This document shows, one piece after another, positions 8,875-17,594 of a DNA stretch of 64,000 nucleotides (position 1 is its first letter; every line of letters starts with the position of its first letter). Both the position numbers and the translations under genes were made by a program. The notes under the pieces are model-generated. The model saw only the letters and a program-made list of their open reading frames with translations, was not told the origin of the DNA and made no database searches. Location of the stretch: positions 310,001 to 374,000 of the forward strand of contig NZ_LMVB01000001.1 in the NCBI RefSeq assembly GCF_001510645.1. Reading direction: 5' to 3'. Origin of the DNA: Paenibacillus sp. FJAT-29882. GTDB lineage: Bacteria; Bacillota; Bacilli; Bacillales; DSM-1321.

Positions 8875-8880
8875 TGATTT

Positions 8881-8914
8881 AACCGGTTAAGAATAAATTC
8901 TTAACCGGTTTTTT
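8881..8914 (+). terminator. Rho-independent terminator of the DinB gene
   Basis: AACCGGTTAAGA pairs perfectly with TCTTAACCGGTT over a six-base loop, followed by TTTT. Confidence 0.9.
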
Positions 8915-9082
8915 GGTGACGGCAATTAGAGCGAACCCCTTTTGTGTCTTAGCCTTAGAATTGCAACCTAAGTTTAACCCAATGGAATTGTTGGGAAATG
9001 TACTATCTTCTTTTTAAGAAATTGTAGAGTAGTTATTCTTATCAGTAGCTTTTAAACTCTGAATTTTCTATTAAACCGCAAG

Positions 9083-10444
9083 TTACATATTTTCTAAAAT
9101 AGATTGATAGATGATTCTAATGGCTTCTTCTAGCTCATTTTGACTCATTGCTAAAACAGGCATAAATGTTAATACTTGATCTAGTTGGCGGATGATCAGT
9201 CCTTTTTGACGTGCAGCTAAGACAATGTTATCAAGTTTATTTTCTTGAATTGGGAAAATAGTTTTCGTTTCTTTGTTTTGTACAATCTCTATCCCAACCA
9301 TTAATCCTCGTTGTCGAATGTCCCCTACAATGTCTAGCTTATATAATTCTTGTAATTGTTCTTTTACGAATGAAGCATTCACTTGAACTTTTTCGATTAA
9401 TGCTGTTTCTTCCATTAATTGAATATTTTTTAGTGCAACGGAACAGCTTAGTTGGTTACCGGTGTATGTATGACCATGGTAAAACGTTTTATGCTCCTCT
9501 TTTTCTCCTAAAAAAGCATCAAAAATCTTTTGACTTGTAATCGTTGCTGCGAGAGGCATGTAGCCGCCAGTTATTCCTTTTCCTACACACAATATGTCGG
9601 GTACAACCTCTTCTTGTTCACAGGCAAACATTGTTCCGGTGCGTCCAAAGCCAACAGCCACTTCATCACAAATGAGGAGAACATTATGTTTTCTACAAAG
9701 GTTTTCTACACCTTTTAAGAAGCCAGATGGATGAGTAATGATTCCCGCTGCTCCCTGTACTAAAGGCTCAATGATTATCCCAGCTATTTCATCGGCTTTT
9801 TCTTGAAGTAAGCTTTCTAACCGCTGTAAGCAGAAATTCTTAACATCTTCGGCATGATCAAATTCTGTCATTCGATACGTGTGAGGTGTTGGTAATGAGA
9901 CACGTTTGAAAAGCAATGGCTCAAAGATGCGATGATATAAATCCATACCACCTACGCTGACGGAACCGATTGTGTCACCATGATACGCATCGTCTAAGGA
10001 GATAAATGTATGTTTATTTTTATATTTTTCAAGATTGGTATTTTGCCAATATTGATAAGCGATTTTTAAGGCGATTTCAACGGAAGCAGAACCTGTATCA
10101 GAATAGAAGACTTTACATAAGTTGCCTGGTGTGATTTCTGCTAATTTCTTTGCTAGTAGAATAGATGGAACATTGGCAGAACCTAATAAAGTAGAATGAG
10201 CGATTTGATGTACTTGATGGATCAGTGCTTCATTTAACGCAGGAACATTATGTCCATGGACATTTACCCATAGAGAAGCATAGCCATCTAAATATTTCTT
10301 GCCTTCAATATCATACAAATAGCTACCTTGTCCTCTTTCAATAATCAGCGGTTTATTTTGTTGATACATTTTCATTTGAGTAAATGGATGCCAGACATAT
10401 TCTTTATCCCAGTTTTCTAAATTTTGTACTTCATCGTGTTTCAT
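9083..10444 (-). CDS. bioA: Adenosylmethionine-8-amino-7-oxononanoate aminotransferase BioA
   Basis: This PLP enzyme transfers the amino group of S-adenosylmethionine to KAPA to give DAPA, in biotin synthesis. It has 453 residues. WHPFTQM near the N-terminus, YHGDTIGSVSVGG, ICDEVAVGFGRTG and the PLP lysine in CVGKGITGGYMPLA are class III aminotransferase/BioA hallmarks. The start is ATG 10442-10444, nine bases after AAGGAGG; the longer frame to 10501 lies inside bioD and has no site. It overlaps the end of bioD by 14 bases and is the last gene of bioY-bioD-bioA. Confidence 0.93.
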   Translation of the reverse strand: MKHDEVQNLENWDKEYVWHPFTQMKMYQQNKPLIIERGQGSYLYDIEGKKYLDGYASLWVNVHGHNVPALNEALIHQVHQIAHSTLLGSANVPSILLAKKLAEITPGNLCKVFYSDTGSASVEIALKIAYQYWQNTNLEKYKNKHTFISLDDAYHGDTIGSVSVGGMDLYHRIFEPLLFKRVSLPTPHTYRMTEFDHAEDVKNFCLQRLESLLQEKADEIAGIIIEPLVQGAAGIITHPSGFLKGVENLCRKHNVLLICDEVAVGFGRTGTMFACEQEEVVPDILCVGKGITGGYMPLAATITSQKIFDAFLGEKEEHKTFYHGHTYTGNQLSCSVALKNIQLMEETALIEKVQVNASFVKEQLQELYKLDIVGDIRQRGLMVGIEIVQNKETKTIFPIQENKLDNIVLAARQKGLIIRQLDQVLTFMPVLAMSQNELEEAIRIIYQSILENM

Positions 10445-11144
10445 AACGGAAAACCTCCTTGATTTGCTTCTTGAATGATTCGGATTGTATACAGCTTTCA
10501 CAATAGCGCTCTAATTCATTTTTGACATCTTCAAAAAAAGGAATAGCTAAAGCAGGCAACTGAACGATTCGCTTTAAGGTCTCGACATTGTCCAGATGAA
10601 TGATGTTCGTTTCTTCAAATCTATTGAAAAGTAATAATTGAATAGGGATTTCATAATGGTTAGCATATTGGTTAGTTGTTAAGACATCATGAATCGAACC
10701 AAGACCGCTTGGACTAACAAGAATAGTAGGCATATTCGCGTCTTTAATAAAATCTTTTGTCATGTAAAAGTCATCTTCTCGTTCTATTAAAGGAACGGCT
10801 AATCCTCCAGCTCCTTCGACTAAGACGATATCATTCGCTTGTTCTAATTCTTTCAGTCTTTGTAAAACAGCTTCGATGTTCACTTTGGCACTTTGTAGCT
10901 TAATCGCTAGATGAGGAGAAGTTTCAGGTTCCAAGGCATAAAACCCCGCATTGCTAACACCAATGACCGACTGGAACCAATCTAAATCAGGATAAGTTTG
11001 TGTTTCTTCAATTAACCCTGTTTGAAACGGTTTAAATACGGTTGTTTTCAATCCAAGCTTGTTTAATGAGTAATATAAGAAACCGGTAGTGATCGTTTTG
11101 CCAATATCTGTGCCTGTTCCTGTAATAAAGAATGATTGACCCAT
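10431..11144 (-). CDS. bioD: Dethiobiotin synthetase BioD
   Basis: It carboxylates DAPA with CO2 and ATP to make dethiobiotin. It has 237 residues. The P-loop GTGTDIGKT is at about residues 8-16, and the second motif VEGAGGLAVPL is at about 114-124. It starts three bases after the bioY stop, with AGGAG inside the bioY end, and overlaps bioA. Gene order and overlap indicate one transcript under BirA control. Confidence 0.93.
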   Translation of the reverse strand: MGQSFFITGTGTDIGKTITTGFLYYSLNKLGLKTTVFKPFQTGLIEETQTYPDLDWFQSVIGVSNAGFYALEPETSPHLAIKLQSAKVNIEAVLQRLKELEQANDIVLVEGAGGLAVPLIEREDDFYMTKDFIKDANMPTILVSPSGLGSIHDVLTTNQYANHYEIPIQLLLFNRFEETNIIHLDNVETLKRIVQLPALAIPFFEDVKNELERYCESCIQSESFKKQIKEVFRYETR

Positions 11145-11147
11145 CTT

Positions 11148-11708
11148 TCATGCAGCTCCTTGCTTAATAATTGTATTTTTTAATCTTGGACGCACTTTAG
11201 CAATGATGGCAGCACTCATCGCAGCTAATAATAGATCACCGGGAGCAGGTAAATAGAAACCAAATAACAATGTTTCATGAAGAGAAAGAGGTTTTTCAAT
11301 CACCCATTTCATTGCTCCATAAAGCCAAATGCATCCAAAGAAGTACACAATGAGGAGGGTACTTAAGTTGGCGAAGAAAATAGAATAGATTCTTTTTAAG
11401 TTAAACCTTTGAATAAACCAGCCATTTGCATAGGCCCCCAATATAAAACCAATTAAATAGCCAAATGTCGGTTTGAGAAGATAGCTGGGTCCGCCTCCTT
11501 CTGTAAAGATTGGTAATCCGACTAATCCGATTAACACATAGCAAAGTTGACTTAAACTGCCAAGCTTAGGCCCTAATAGGGCACCAGCAAGATAGACAGA
11601 TAAAATTTGTAGTGTAAAAGGAATAAAGGGAATAGGAATTTTAATGAATGCCCCTATTGCGGTTAAGGCAGCGAATAATGCTGCGAACGCTATGGTTGTA
11701 TTTTTCAC
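11148..11708 (-). CDS. bioY: Biotin transporter S component BioY
   Basis: It has 186 residues with about six membrane helices. IPFTLQILSVYLAGALLGPK and the glycine-rich YLLKPTFGYLIGF segment are typical of BioY, the substrate-capture subunit of biotin ECF transporters. It starts at GTG 11708, five bases after GAGGTGA. It leads bioYDA, so uptake and synthesis share the BirA-controlled promoter region. A housekeeping EcfAAT module would be supplied from elsewhere. Confidence 0.92.
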   Translation of the reverse strand: MKNTTIAFAALFAALTAIGAFIKIPIPFIPFTLQILSVYLAGALLGPKLGSLSQLCYVLIGLVGLPIFTEGGGPSYLLKPTFGYLIGFILGAYANGWFIQRFNLKRIYSIFFANLSTLLIVYFFGCIWLYGAMKWVIEKPLSLHETLLFGFYLPAPGDLLLAAMSAAIIAKVRPRLKNTIIKQGAA

Positions 11709-11764
11709 TATTTCACCTCGTTTATTTTTTTACTTGAATATTATTCTGCATGATTTATAATTCA

Positions 11765-11797
11765 ATTGTCAACCTATTTCATTTTTAGGTTAACATT
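11765..11797. promoter_or_regulatory. BirA operator between bioYDA and bioB
   Basis: Half-sites ATTGTCAACCTA and TAGGTTAACATT face each other in the 120-base divergent promoter region. This fits the Firmicute BirA box (TTGTTAACC, spacer, GGTTAACAA), with one change in the left half. On the minus strand the box contains TTGACA, a -35 element for bioYDA. Biotinyl-AMP-loaded BirA would repress both directions. Confidence 0.8.
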
Positions 11798-11830
11798 AAA
11801 AAGATTCTACAGAAAAGAGGAGAAATGGAT

Positions 11831-12820
11831 ATGATAAAAGAAATGGAGCTACAACAATTAGCGGAGCGAGTAATAAGTGGGGAAGCAGTGAGTAAAGAAG
11901 AAGCCCTGTCTCTTTTGCAAATAGAAGATACCAAGATTTTAGAATTAATGAATGCTGCTTATAAGATTCGGTATCATCACTATGGAAATAAAGTTAAATT
12001 GAATATGATTATTAATGCAAAGTCAGGCCTTTGTCCTGAAAATTGTGGATACTGTTCACAGTCAATCGTTGCAGAAACACCGATTGACAAATATGCCTGG
12101 CTAACGAAAGAGAAAATTATTCAAGGTGCAAAAGAGGCTATTTATCGTAAAGCGGGTACATATTGTATTGTTGCTTCTGGAAGACGTCCTACTAATAAAG
12201 AAATTTCCCATGTTGTTGACGCTGTAAAAGAGATTCGAGAAACGACAAATTTAAAGATTTGTTGCTGTTTAGGGTTCCTGAATCCAGATCATGCCCAAGC
12301 TTTAGCAGATGCGGGGGTTCATCGTTACAATCACAATGTCAATACACATCGTGATCAGTATGAGGAGATTTGTACAACACATACGTATGACCAAAGAATA
12401 GATACTGTACAGCAAGCGAAAGAAGCGGGAATATCCCCTTGTTCTGGTGCTATTTTTGGAATGGGGGAAAATGAAGAGCAGCGAGTAGATATCGCCTTTG
12501 AATTACGTGATTTAGATGCTGATTCGATACCTTGTAACTTTCTCGTGGCAATTGAAGGAACACCATTAAGTGAAATGAAAGAGTTAACACCGATAAACTG
12601 TTTAAAGATCATTGCGATGATGCGATTTGTAAATCCAACGAAAGAAATTCGAATTTCTGGTGGACGGGAAGTGAATCTTGGTTTTCTTCAGCCGCTAGGC
12701 TTGTTTGCAGCTAATTCGATTTTCGTTGGGGATTACTTAACGACAGAAGGTCAACAACCATTAGATGATTGGAGAATGATTGCGGAATTAGGTTTTGAAA
12801 TCGAAGAATGTGCTTTGTAA
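11831..12820 (+). CDS. bioB: Biotin synthase BioB
   Basis: This radical SAM enzyme inserts sulfur into dethiobiotin. It has 329 residues. The radical-SAM cysteines are in CPENCGYCSQS (about residues 65-75). YCIVASGRRPT, the KICCCLGFL cysteines and NLLVAIEGTPL-like segments (here CNFLVAIEGTPL) follow the family pattern, as does the arginine in RISGGREVNLG. I prefer ATG 11831, eight bases after GAGGAG, over ATG 11825, which is too close. It is divergent from bioYDA across the BirA box. Confidence 0.93.
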   Translation: MIKEMELQQLAERVISGEAVSKEEALSLLQIEDTKILELMNAAYKIRYHHYGNKVKLNMIINAKSGLCPENCGYCSQSIVAETPIDKYAWLTKEKIIQGAKEAIYRKAGTYCIVASGRRPTNKEISHVVDAVKEIRETTNLKICCCLGFLNPDHAQALADAGVHRYNHNVNTHRDQYEEICTTHTYDQRIDTVQQAKEAGISPCSGAIFGMGENEEQRVDIAFELRDLDADSIPCNFLVAIEGTPLSEMKELTPINCLKIIAMMRFVNPTKEIRISGGREVNLGFLQPLGLFAANSIFVGDYLTTEGQQPLDDWRMIAELGFEIEECAL

Positions 12821-12950
12821 TAGACTCTATTAAAATGATTATGAATTTTCTCGGAAATTTTGCTATTCCGAATAACGATCAAAGTATTGATTATTCATAA
12901 GCGAGCGCGTACTATTTGTTCATAACAATTGAATAACGTTTCAAAAGTAC

Positions 12951-13021
12951 TTCTTGTATATTATCAGTAATATGGTCTGATCGTCTCTACCTAGTAGCCG
13001 TAAAATACTAGACTACAAGAA
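12951..13021 (+). ncRNA. Purine riboswitch, guanine class
   Basis: All purine aptamer parts are present in order: P1 TCTTGTA / TACAAGA; P2 ATCAG / CTGAT with loop TAATATGG; J2/3 CGTCTCTAC (consensus TTTCTAC); P3 CTAGTA / TACTAG with loop GCCGTAAAA; and J3/1 reading GACTA. The base that pairs with the ligand in J3/1 is C, which specifies guanine or hypoxanthine rather than adenine. It is followed by a terminator at 13094-13155 and a nucleoside transporter gene. Confidence 0.88.
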
Positions 13022-13093
13022 AGTTTGAATTAATGTAGATTGGAAGAAATATGTAGTGGATATGTTTTGTATAATATCTAGTTCTCTTCCTTT

Positions 13094-13155
13094 AAAGCTC
13101 CTATTTTTCATTCTTTCTGTTGATCAGAATATATGAAAAGTAAGAGCTTTTTTGT
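13094..13155 (+). terminator. Riboswitch expression-platform terminator
   Basis: AAAGCTC and TTTTCAT pair with ATGAAAA and GAGCTTT across a long loop, followed by TTTTT. It lies between the guanine aptamer and nupG, so guanine binding would favour it and switch the transporter off. Confidence 0.75.
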
Positions 13156-13337
13156 TGTATGGCGTATAAAGGGTTTGTAGTTGTAGATAATTATAGTAGT
13201 GTTTCTACACTCAAATTCAGCATCCTAGCCATTAACGAGGTCAATGAATGAATGACTTCGTAAAAATGATATAGTTGCAATCGTCAAGACGAATACGCTG
13301 TTAATCTTGTTCAAATCCACATCTAGGAGCTGCTTTT

Positions 13338-14531
13338 ATGTATTTTTTGTTAAATATTTTAGGCGTTTTTGTTGTATTAGGCGTCGTGTTCTTGTGTTCT
13401 CCAAATAAGAAAGAAGTGAAATGGAGACCGGTTATTTCACTCATTGTAGTCGAATTGCTTATTACATGGTTTATGTTAGGAACAACAATAGGGAGCTGGG
13501 TCATTACTAAAATTGCCTCATTCTTTACGTGGTTAATTGCCTGTGCAAGTGAAGGAATAGCCTTTGTCTTTCCGTCGGTTATGGCAAATGAAACAGTAGA
13601 CTTTTTCTTTAGTGCATTGCTGCCTATTATTTTCGTTGTTACTTTCTTTGACATTTTATCTTATTTTGGCATTTTAACGTGGATTATTGATAAAGTGGGC
13701 TGGGTGATTTCTAAAGTGTCGCGCTTGCCCAAACTAGAAAGCTTTTTCTCGATTCAAATGATGTTTTTAGGAAATACGGAAGCGTTAGCTGTCATTCGTG
13801 ATCAGCTATCTGTTTTAAAGGACAATCGTTTGCTTACCTTTGGAATTATGAGTATGAGTAGTATTAGCGGATCGATTATTGGTGCCTATTTATCAATGGT
13901 CCCGGCAGAGTATGTCTTTACTGCGATACCCGTAAACTGTTTAAATGCACTTATTTTAGTTAGTATTTTAAACCCAATCCATGTACCAAAAGAGGAAGAT
14001 ATTATTTATGTACCGCCAAAATCGGAGAAAAAGGATTTCTTCTCGACGATTTCGAATAGTATGTTAGTCGGTATGAATATGGTCATCGTTATATTAGCGA
14101 TGGTGATTGGCTATGTCGCTCTTACAGCTGGCCTAAATGGAATTTTGGGTGTTATTGTAGATGGTCTGACGATTCAGAAAATCTTTTCAGTCATTTTTAG
14201 TCCATTTGCCTTTTTACTTGGTTTGACAGGGCATGATGCTATGTATGTCGCACAGTTAATGGGAATTAAATTGGCGACGAATGAATTTGTGGCCATGATG
14301 GATCTAAAGAACAACTTAGATACACTGCCACCACATACGATTGCGGTTGCAACAACGTTCTTAACATCATTTGCGAATTTTAGTACAGTCGGTATGATTT
14401 ATGGAACGTATAATTCGGTATTATCAGAAGGAAAATCAGCGATTATCGGTAAAAACGTCTGGAAGCTTCTCGTCAGCGGCATTGCGGTTTCCTTATTAAG
14501 TGCGATGATTGTCGGCTTATTTGTATGGTAA
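13338..14531 (+). CDS. nupG: Purine nucleoside transporter, CNT family (NupG type)
   Basis: It has 397 residues, about ten membrane helices and the concentrative nucleoside transporter pattern. Segments include FFSIQMMFLGNTEALAVIRD (about 135-155), GLTGHDAMYVAQLMGIKLATNEFVAMMDL (about 295-325) and SFANFSTVGMIYGTYNSV. B. subtilis NupG (YxjA) has the same length and is also under a guanine riboswitch. It imports guanosine/inosine by proton symport. AGGAG precedes ATG 13338. It is monocistronic; an inverted-repeat element follows and may act as its terminator. Confidence 0.88.
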   Translation: MYFLLNILGVFVVLGVVFLCSPNKKEVKWRPVISLIVVELLITWFMLGTTIGSWVITKIASFFTWLIACASEGIAFVFPSVMANETVDFFFSALLPIIFVVTFFDILSYFGILTWIIDKVGWVISKVSRLPKLESFFSIQMMFLGNTEALAVIRDQLSVLKDNRLLTFGIMSMSSISGSIIGAYLSMVPAEYVFTAIPVNCLNALILVSILNPIHVPKEEDIIYVPPKSEKKDFFSTISNSMLVGMNMVIVILAMVIGYVALTAGLNGILGVIVDGLTIQKIFSVIFSPFAFLLGLTGHDAMYVAQLMGIKLATNEFVAMMDLKNNLDTLPPHTIAVATTFLTSFANFSTVGMIYGTYNSVLSEGKSAIIGKNVWKLLVSGIAVSLLSAMIVGLFVW

Positions 14532-14546
14532 TAAAGCAGTAATCAA

Positions 14547-14656
14547 GAGGATGTCCCAAAAGATCTGACCTCACAGTCTATCCATCGTTTATTATGCATA
14601 TAGAGATAAACGGTATAAAGTAGATGTGGATCTGGTCTTTTGTAATGGGACATTCC
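14547..14656. repeat. Dispersed inverted-repeat element, copy 1 (complete)
   Basis: Outer arms GGATGTCCCA / TGGGACATTCC and inner arms AAAGATCTGACC / GGATCTGGTCTTTT with TCACA-TCTA / TAGATGTG pairing form a long imperfect hairpin. The same GTCCCA-AAG-TCTGACC core recurs at 24506-24620, 31284-31396, 53973-54004, 59370-59412 and 63354-63390. It has no coding capacity. It sits right after nupG and may terminate it. Confidence 0.7.
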
Positions 14657-14831
14657 TTTTTTATAGGAAAAAGTTAATTATGAGTCCTAGAATGTTTGTT
14701 TCCCCGAACTACGTACGATTATTACCAACGATAGAATTCTTTTTTGTAATCAATAGTTCTTTCTTTTTTCTTCCAGGCTGTATTTAATGTATGATTAATC
14801 ATGTATTTCAAATAGGAAAGGCTTGATTTAG

Positions 14832-15698
14832 ATGGGATTGACAAAGAAAAAACGGGTAGTAAAAGAAGTTCAACAATTAATTATGATTACAATTGGTGCG
14901 ATTATTGCTGCTGTTGGGCTTGAATTATTTTTAGTTCCGAATGATATTTTAGACGGTGGGATTATTGGTCTTTCGATCATTACAGCGGAATTAACTGGTT
15001 TAAACATGAGTTTATTTCTCATTATTTTCAATATACCATTTCTTTATATCGGTTATAAGAGAATAGGTACGAAATTTACCCTTCATACTTTATATGGCGT
15101 TATTGTTTTATCTATATTTACTTCTTATTTGCATCATTTTGAGCCTTTTACAGATGATTTATTTTTAGCAACGGTAGTAGGTGCAGTCATACTAGGAGCG
15201 GGTGTTGGTTTAGTTATTAGAACGGGTGGTGCTTTAGACGGTACAGAAATTATTGCCATTCTTGTAAGCAAAAAACGACCTGTTTCAGTCGGACAATTTG
15301 TCATGATTGTCAATGTATTTATTTTTGTCCTTGCTGCCTTATTAGTATTTAGTTGGGAAACAGCTATGTACTCTATTATTACTTATTTTATTGCTTATAA
15401 AATGATTGATATTGTCGTTGAAGGTATGGAAGAATTAAAATCAGTAACGATTATTTCTGATAAACCAGAAGAAATTGCAAATTCCTTAATACAGGAATTA
15501 GGTCGCGGCATTACGTATATTCATGGTGAGGGTGTTTATAGTAACGAGCCCAAAAAGATCATATATACGATCGTATCTCGGATCGAATTATCTAGTTTAC
15601 GTACCATTGCTCAAGAAATAGACCCGAAAGCTTTAATCGCCATAGAGAATGTTGCTGATGTTTCAGGTAGTAACTTTAGGAAAAGTTCGGCTCATTAA
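14832..15698 (+). CDS. YitT family membrane protein
   Basis: It has 288 residues. About six N-terminal membrane helices carry the YitT (DUF161) motifs: GLELFLVPNDILDGGIIGLS (about 30-50), NIPFLYIGYKRIG and RTGGALDGTEIIA (about 135-150). Residues 220-280 form the cytosolic DUF2179 domain with GRGITYIHGEGVYSNEPK. The transported substrate or role of the family is not established. AGGAAAGG lies upstream of the ATG. It stands alone and ends before a bidirectional terminator. Confidence 0.82.
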   Translation: MGLTKKKRVVKEVQQLIMITIGAIIAAVGLELFLVPNDILDGGIIGLSIITAELTGLNMSLFLIIFNIPFLYIGYKRIGTKFTLHTLYGVIVLSIFTSYLHHFEPFTDDLFLATVVGAVILGAGVGLVIRTGGALDGTEIIAILVSKKRPVSVGQFVMIVNVFIFVLAALLVFSWETAMYSIITYFIAYKMIDIVVEGMEELKSVTIISDKPEEIANSLIQELGRGITYIHGEGVYSNEPKKIIYTIVSRIELSSLRTIAQEIDPKALIAIENVADVSGSNFRKSSAH

Positions 15699-15854
15699 AA
15701 TGAACGAACTTCTTATTATCGCAGATCACGAAGACAATGTTTACGGTTAATCGGTTTAAACGCAAGACAAAATCAGTGTATTGTCGCGAGTTTGATTGAA
15801 AGAGCAAAGGACCAAGCAAAAACAGAGGGCACTGTAAAAGTCCCCTCCGAATAG
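15699..15854 (+). other. Gap with a possible decayed gene tail
   Basis: One plus-strand frame is open over the right half and reads IGLNARQNQCIVASLIERAK followed by DQAKTEGTVKVPSE and a TAG at about 15853. It has no start or ribosome site, and I do not recognise it. It may be the tail of a lost gene. Confidence 0.3.
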
Positions 15855-15898
15855 AAAAAGGTGTAATCCTTCATTTTGCGAAGAGATTATACCTTTTT
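15855..15898. terminator. Bidirectional terminator
   Basis: AAAAAGGTGTAATC pairs with GATTATACCTTTTTT around a short loop. Both strands end in T runs. Confidence 0.8.
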
Positions 15899-15938
15899 TC
15901 TGTATAATTAGAGTATCAATTTTATATGGGGGGGTACG

Positions 15939-16025
15939 ATGATACAAACACAACAATCTATGATATTCAGTCCGTTTTTGGTCATTTATAACACCTCAAT
16001 GGACGTATACTATTTAAAACCATAA
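15939..16025 (+). pseudogene. N-terminal stub of an IS1182-type transposase
   Basis: GGGGGGG and ATG 15939 open MIQTQQSMIFSPFLVIYN, which resembles the first residues of IS1182-family transposases (pattern MIKxQQSxxxSPxxxxYD). After about 18 residues the frame departs from the family and stops at 16025. A TATAAT-like box lies just upstream at 15902. It is an insertion-sequence relic lying between yitT and rsiV. Confidence 0.45.
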
Positions 16026-16083
16026 ATGTAGCAGAATTGTTATTCCAAATTACTGTGAAAATCAATAAAATGATAAACAAATC

Positions 16084-16950
16084 CTATTTTATATATTCAT
16101 TACTCACTAATTGATCTTGGATGACATCAGTTGGAATAATGAATTCCACCACACCCATAAAACCAGGAGAAACCTCATATTTATCAAATGAAATAACTAA
16201 CTTCCCTTGATTATTTATATAAAAGTTTTGCTCTTTACCTATTTTTTCAAATGAATCGAATACTTCTTCACCGATCCCACTTACCCAATATGACACTTCA
16301 GGGTTCGCTTTCATTTGTGCTCTCATTTGTTCTTTTATATTTTCACTAATTACATCCACATAATCCTCATCTTCAAATAGACTTGGTAGATTTATTAGAA
16401 TTTGGTTTTTTTTATCAATCGTATCAAATTTCATTGTCGTTGATGAAGAGCCTACCGTATTCACATTATACCTAGCGATTGAAAGAAGTTGTTCGTTGTC
16501 TGTTTTAATTTCATAACCACTATCTATACCTAAATGGCCACCTCCACTTTTCTTTACCTCTTCCATGTCTTTTAAAAATTCTTGATATAATTTTTCATTT
16601 TCTTGTAAATATTTTTCGTTTAAACTTTTTTCTAATTCTTTATTGTCTAAGTTGGTAACTGCAGGTACTTTAATATTTGCATTATAAGTATCCTCATTAA
16701 CTCTATACTCTCTAAACGTAATTAAGTTTACCATTTTACCTAAAACTGGAATATCGGAAAAAGCATGTGCAATAGTTGAACTTGTGTTCACACTCGAAAT
16801 AAATAAAATAGCTGCAACTGCAAATCCTATATACATTTTTTTAGGTTTTCTTTTCTTTTTTTGACGCAGTGCCTGCTCAACCACTGTGTGTAATTCTTCT
16901 GGGATTTCAATATTTTGATATTCTTTTATCAGTTGTTTCATTCTATTCAT
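16084..16950 (-). CDS. rsiV: Anti-sigma factor RsiV
   Basis: It has 288 residues. It has a cytosolic N-terminus that holds SigV, one membrane helix (about residues 40-56, YIGFAVAAILFISSV), and an extracellular domain of DUF4179/DUF3298 type (about 60-288). In B. subtilis RsiV the extracellular part binds lysozyme and the protein is then cleaved to release SigV. The start is ATG 16948-16950, nine bases after AGGAGG; a longer frame to 16974 lacks a site. It overlaps the sigV stop by eight bases. The final VEFIIPTDVIQDQLVSNEYIK region fits RsiV. Confidence 0.82.
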   Translation of the reverse strand: MNRMKQLIKEYQNIEIPEELHTVVEQALRQKKKRKPKKMYIGFAVAAILFISSVNTSSTIAHAFSDIPVLGKMVNLITFREYRVNEDTYNANIKVPAVTNLDNKELEKSLNEKYLQENEKLYQEFLKDMEEVKKSGGGHLGIDSGYEIKTDNEQLLSIARYNVNTVGSSSTTMKFDTIDKKNQILINLPSLFEDEDYVDVISENIKEQMRAQMKANPEVSYWVSGIGEEVFDSFEKIGKEQNFYINNQGKLVISFDKYEVSPGFMGVVEFIIPTDVIQDQLVSNEYIK

Positions 16951-17455
16951 ACCTTTGATCCTCCTGAATTCCATCTTCTAATTCTATTCTTAATAGCTTT
17001 AGCGCTCTATATAATCTCGTTTTAATGGTGTTAGCATTTTCCTCTAATACCTTGGCTATTTCTTCGATCTTCAGATCTTCAAAAAAGCGAAGAAAAATAA
17101 TGGCATGATAATTATGCGGTAGCGACTCGATCGCATTTTTCAAATCTATATTCTCATATTTATCTGTACCACCTAGTAAATGTTCAATGGCTTCACTTTC
17201 CATTGGATGTACTTTTTTATGCTTTCTGATGCTATCAATCGAAGTATTTATTACAATTCTATACATCCAACTTTTAATTACTGACACATCTTCAATCTTG
17301 TGAATCGAACATAGCCCTTTTCGAATAGACTCCTGAACCACATCTAAAGCATCTTGTTGATTTTTCACATAATTATAGGCAAAACGGTATAAGTTCGCTT
17401 CATTTTCAGTCACGAATTGAATAAATGCTTTTTCTATTTTCCTTTTTTTGAACAT
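16943..17455 (-). CDS. sigV: ECF sigma factor SigV
   Basis: It has 170 residues. Region 2 (NLYRFAYNYVKNQQDALDVVQ, about residues 22-42) contacts the -10 element. Region 4 (SLPHNYHAIIFLRFFEDLKI to RLYRALKLLR, about 110-155) contacts the -35. The overlapping anti-sigma gene of RsiV type makes SigV, the lysozyme-stress sigma factor, the best assignment. Targets usually include peptidoglycan O-acetylation (oatA), not seen in this window. Autoregulation is likely; see the candidate promoter at 17499-17526. Confidence 0.82.
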   Translation of the reverse strand: MFKKRKIEKAFIQFVTENEANLYRFAYNYVKNQQDALDVVQESIRKGLCSIHKIEDVSVIKSWMYRIVINTSIDSIRKHKKVHPMESEAIEHLLGGTDKYENIDLKNAIESLPHNYHAIIFLRFFEDLKIEEIAKVLEENANTIKTRLYRALKLLRIELEDGIQEDQRYE

Positions 17456-17498
17456 TATTTTACTCCCTTGCTGTGTATCAATTTTGAATACAATACTA

Positions 17499-17526
17499 AA
17501 ACGTCGTTCTTCTGCAAAAAGTTTTA
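17499..17526 (-). promoter_or_regulatory. Candidate ECF-type autoregulatory promoter of sigV
   Basis: On the minus strand TAAAACTTTTT (-35-like) is followed after 17 bases by CGTT, close to the SigV/SigM/SigX pattern (TGAAAC, then CGTC). Both boxes have mismatches, so this is tentative. Confidence 0.35.
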
Positions 17527-17594
17527 ATTAATTAAATCTTTTTTCATAAACTTTGTTGCTATAGAAACGTAACAATAAGTTATCTGTGAATTAA

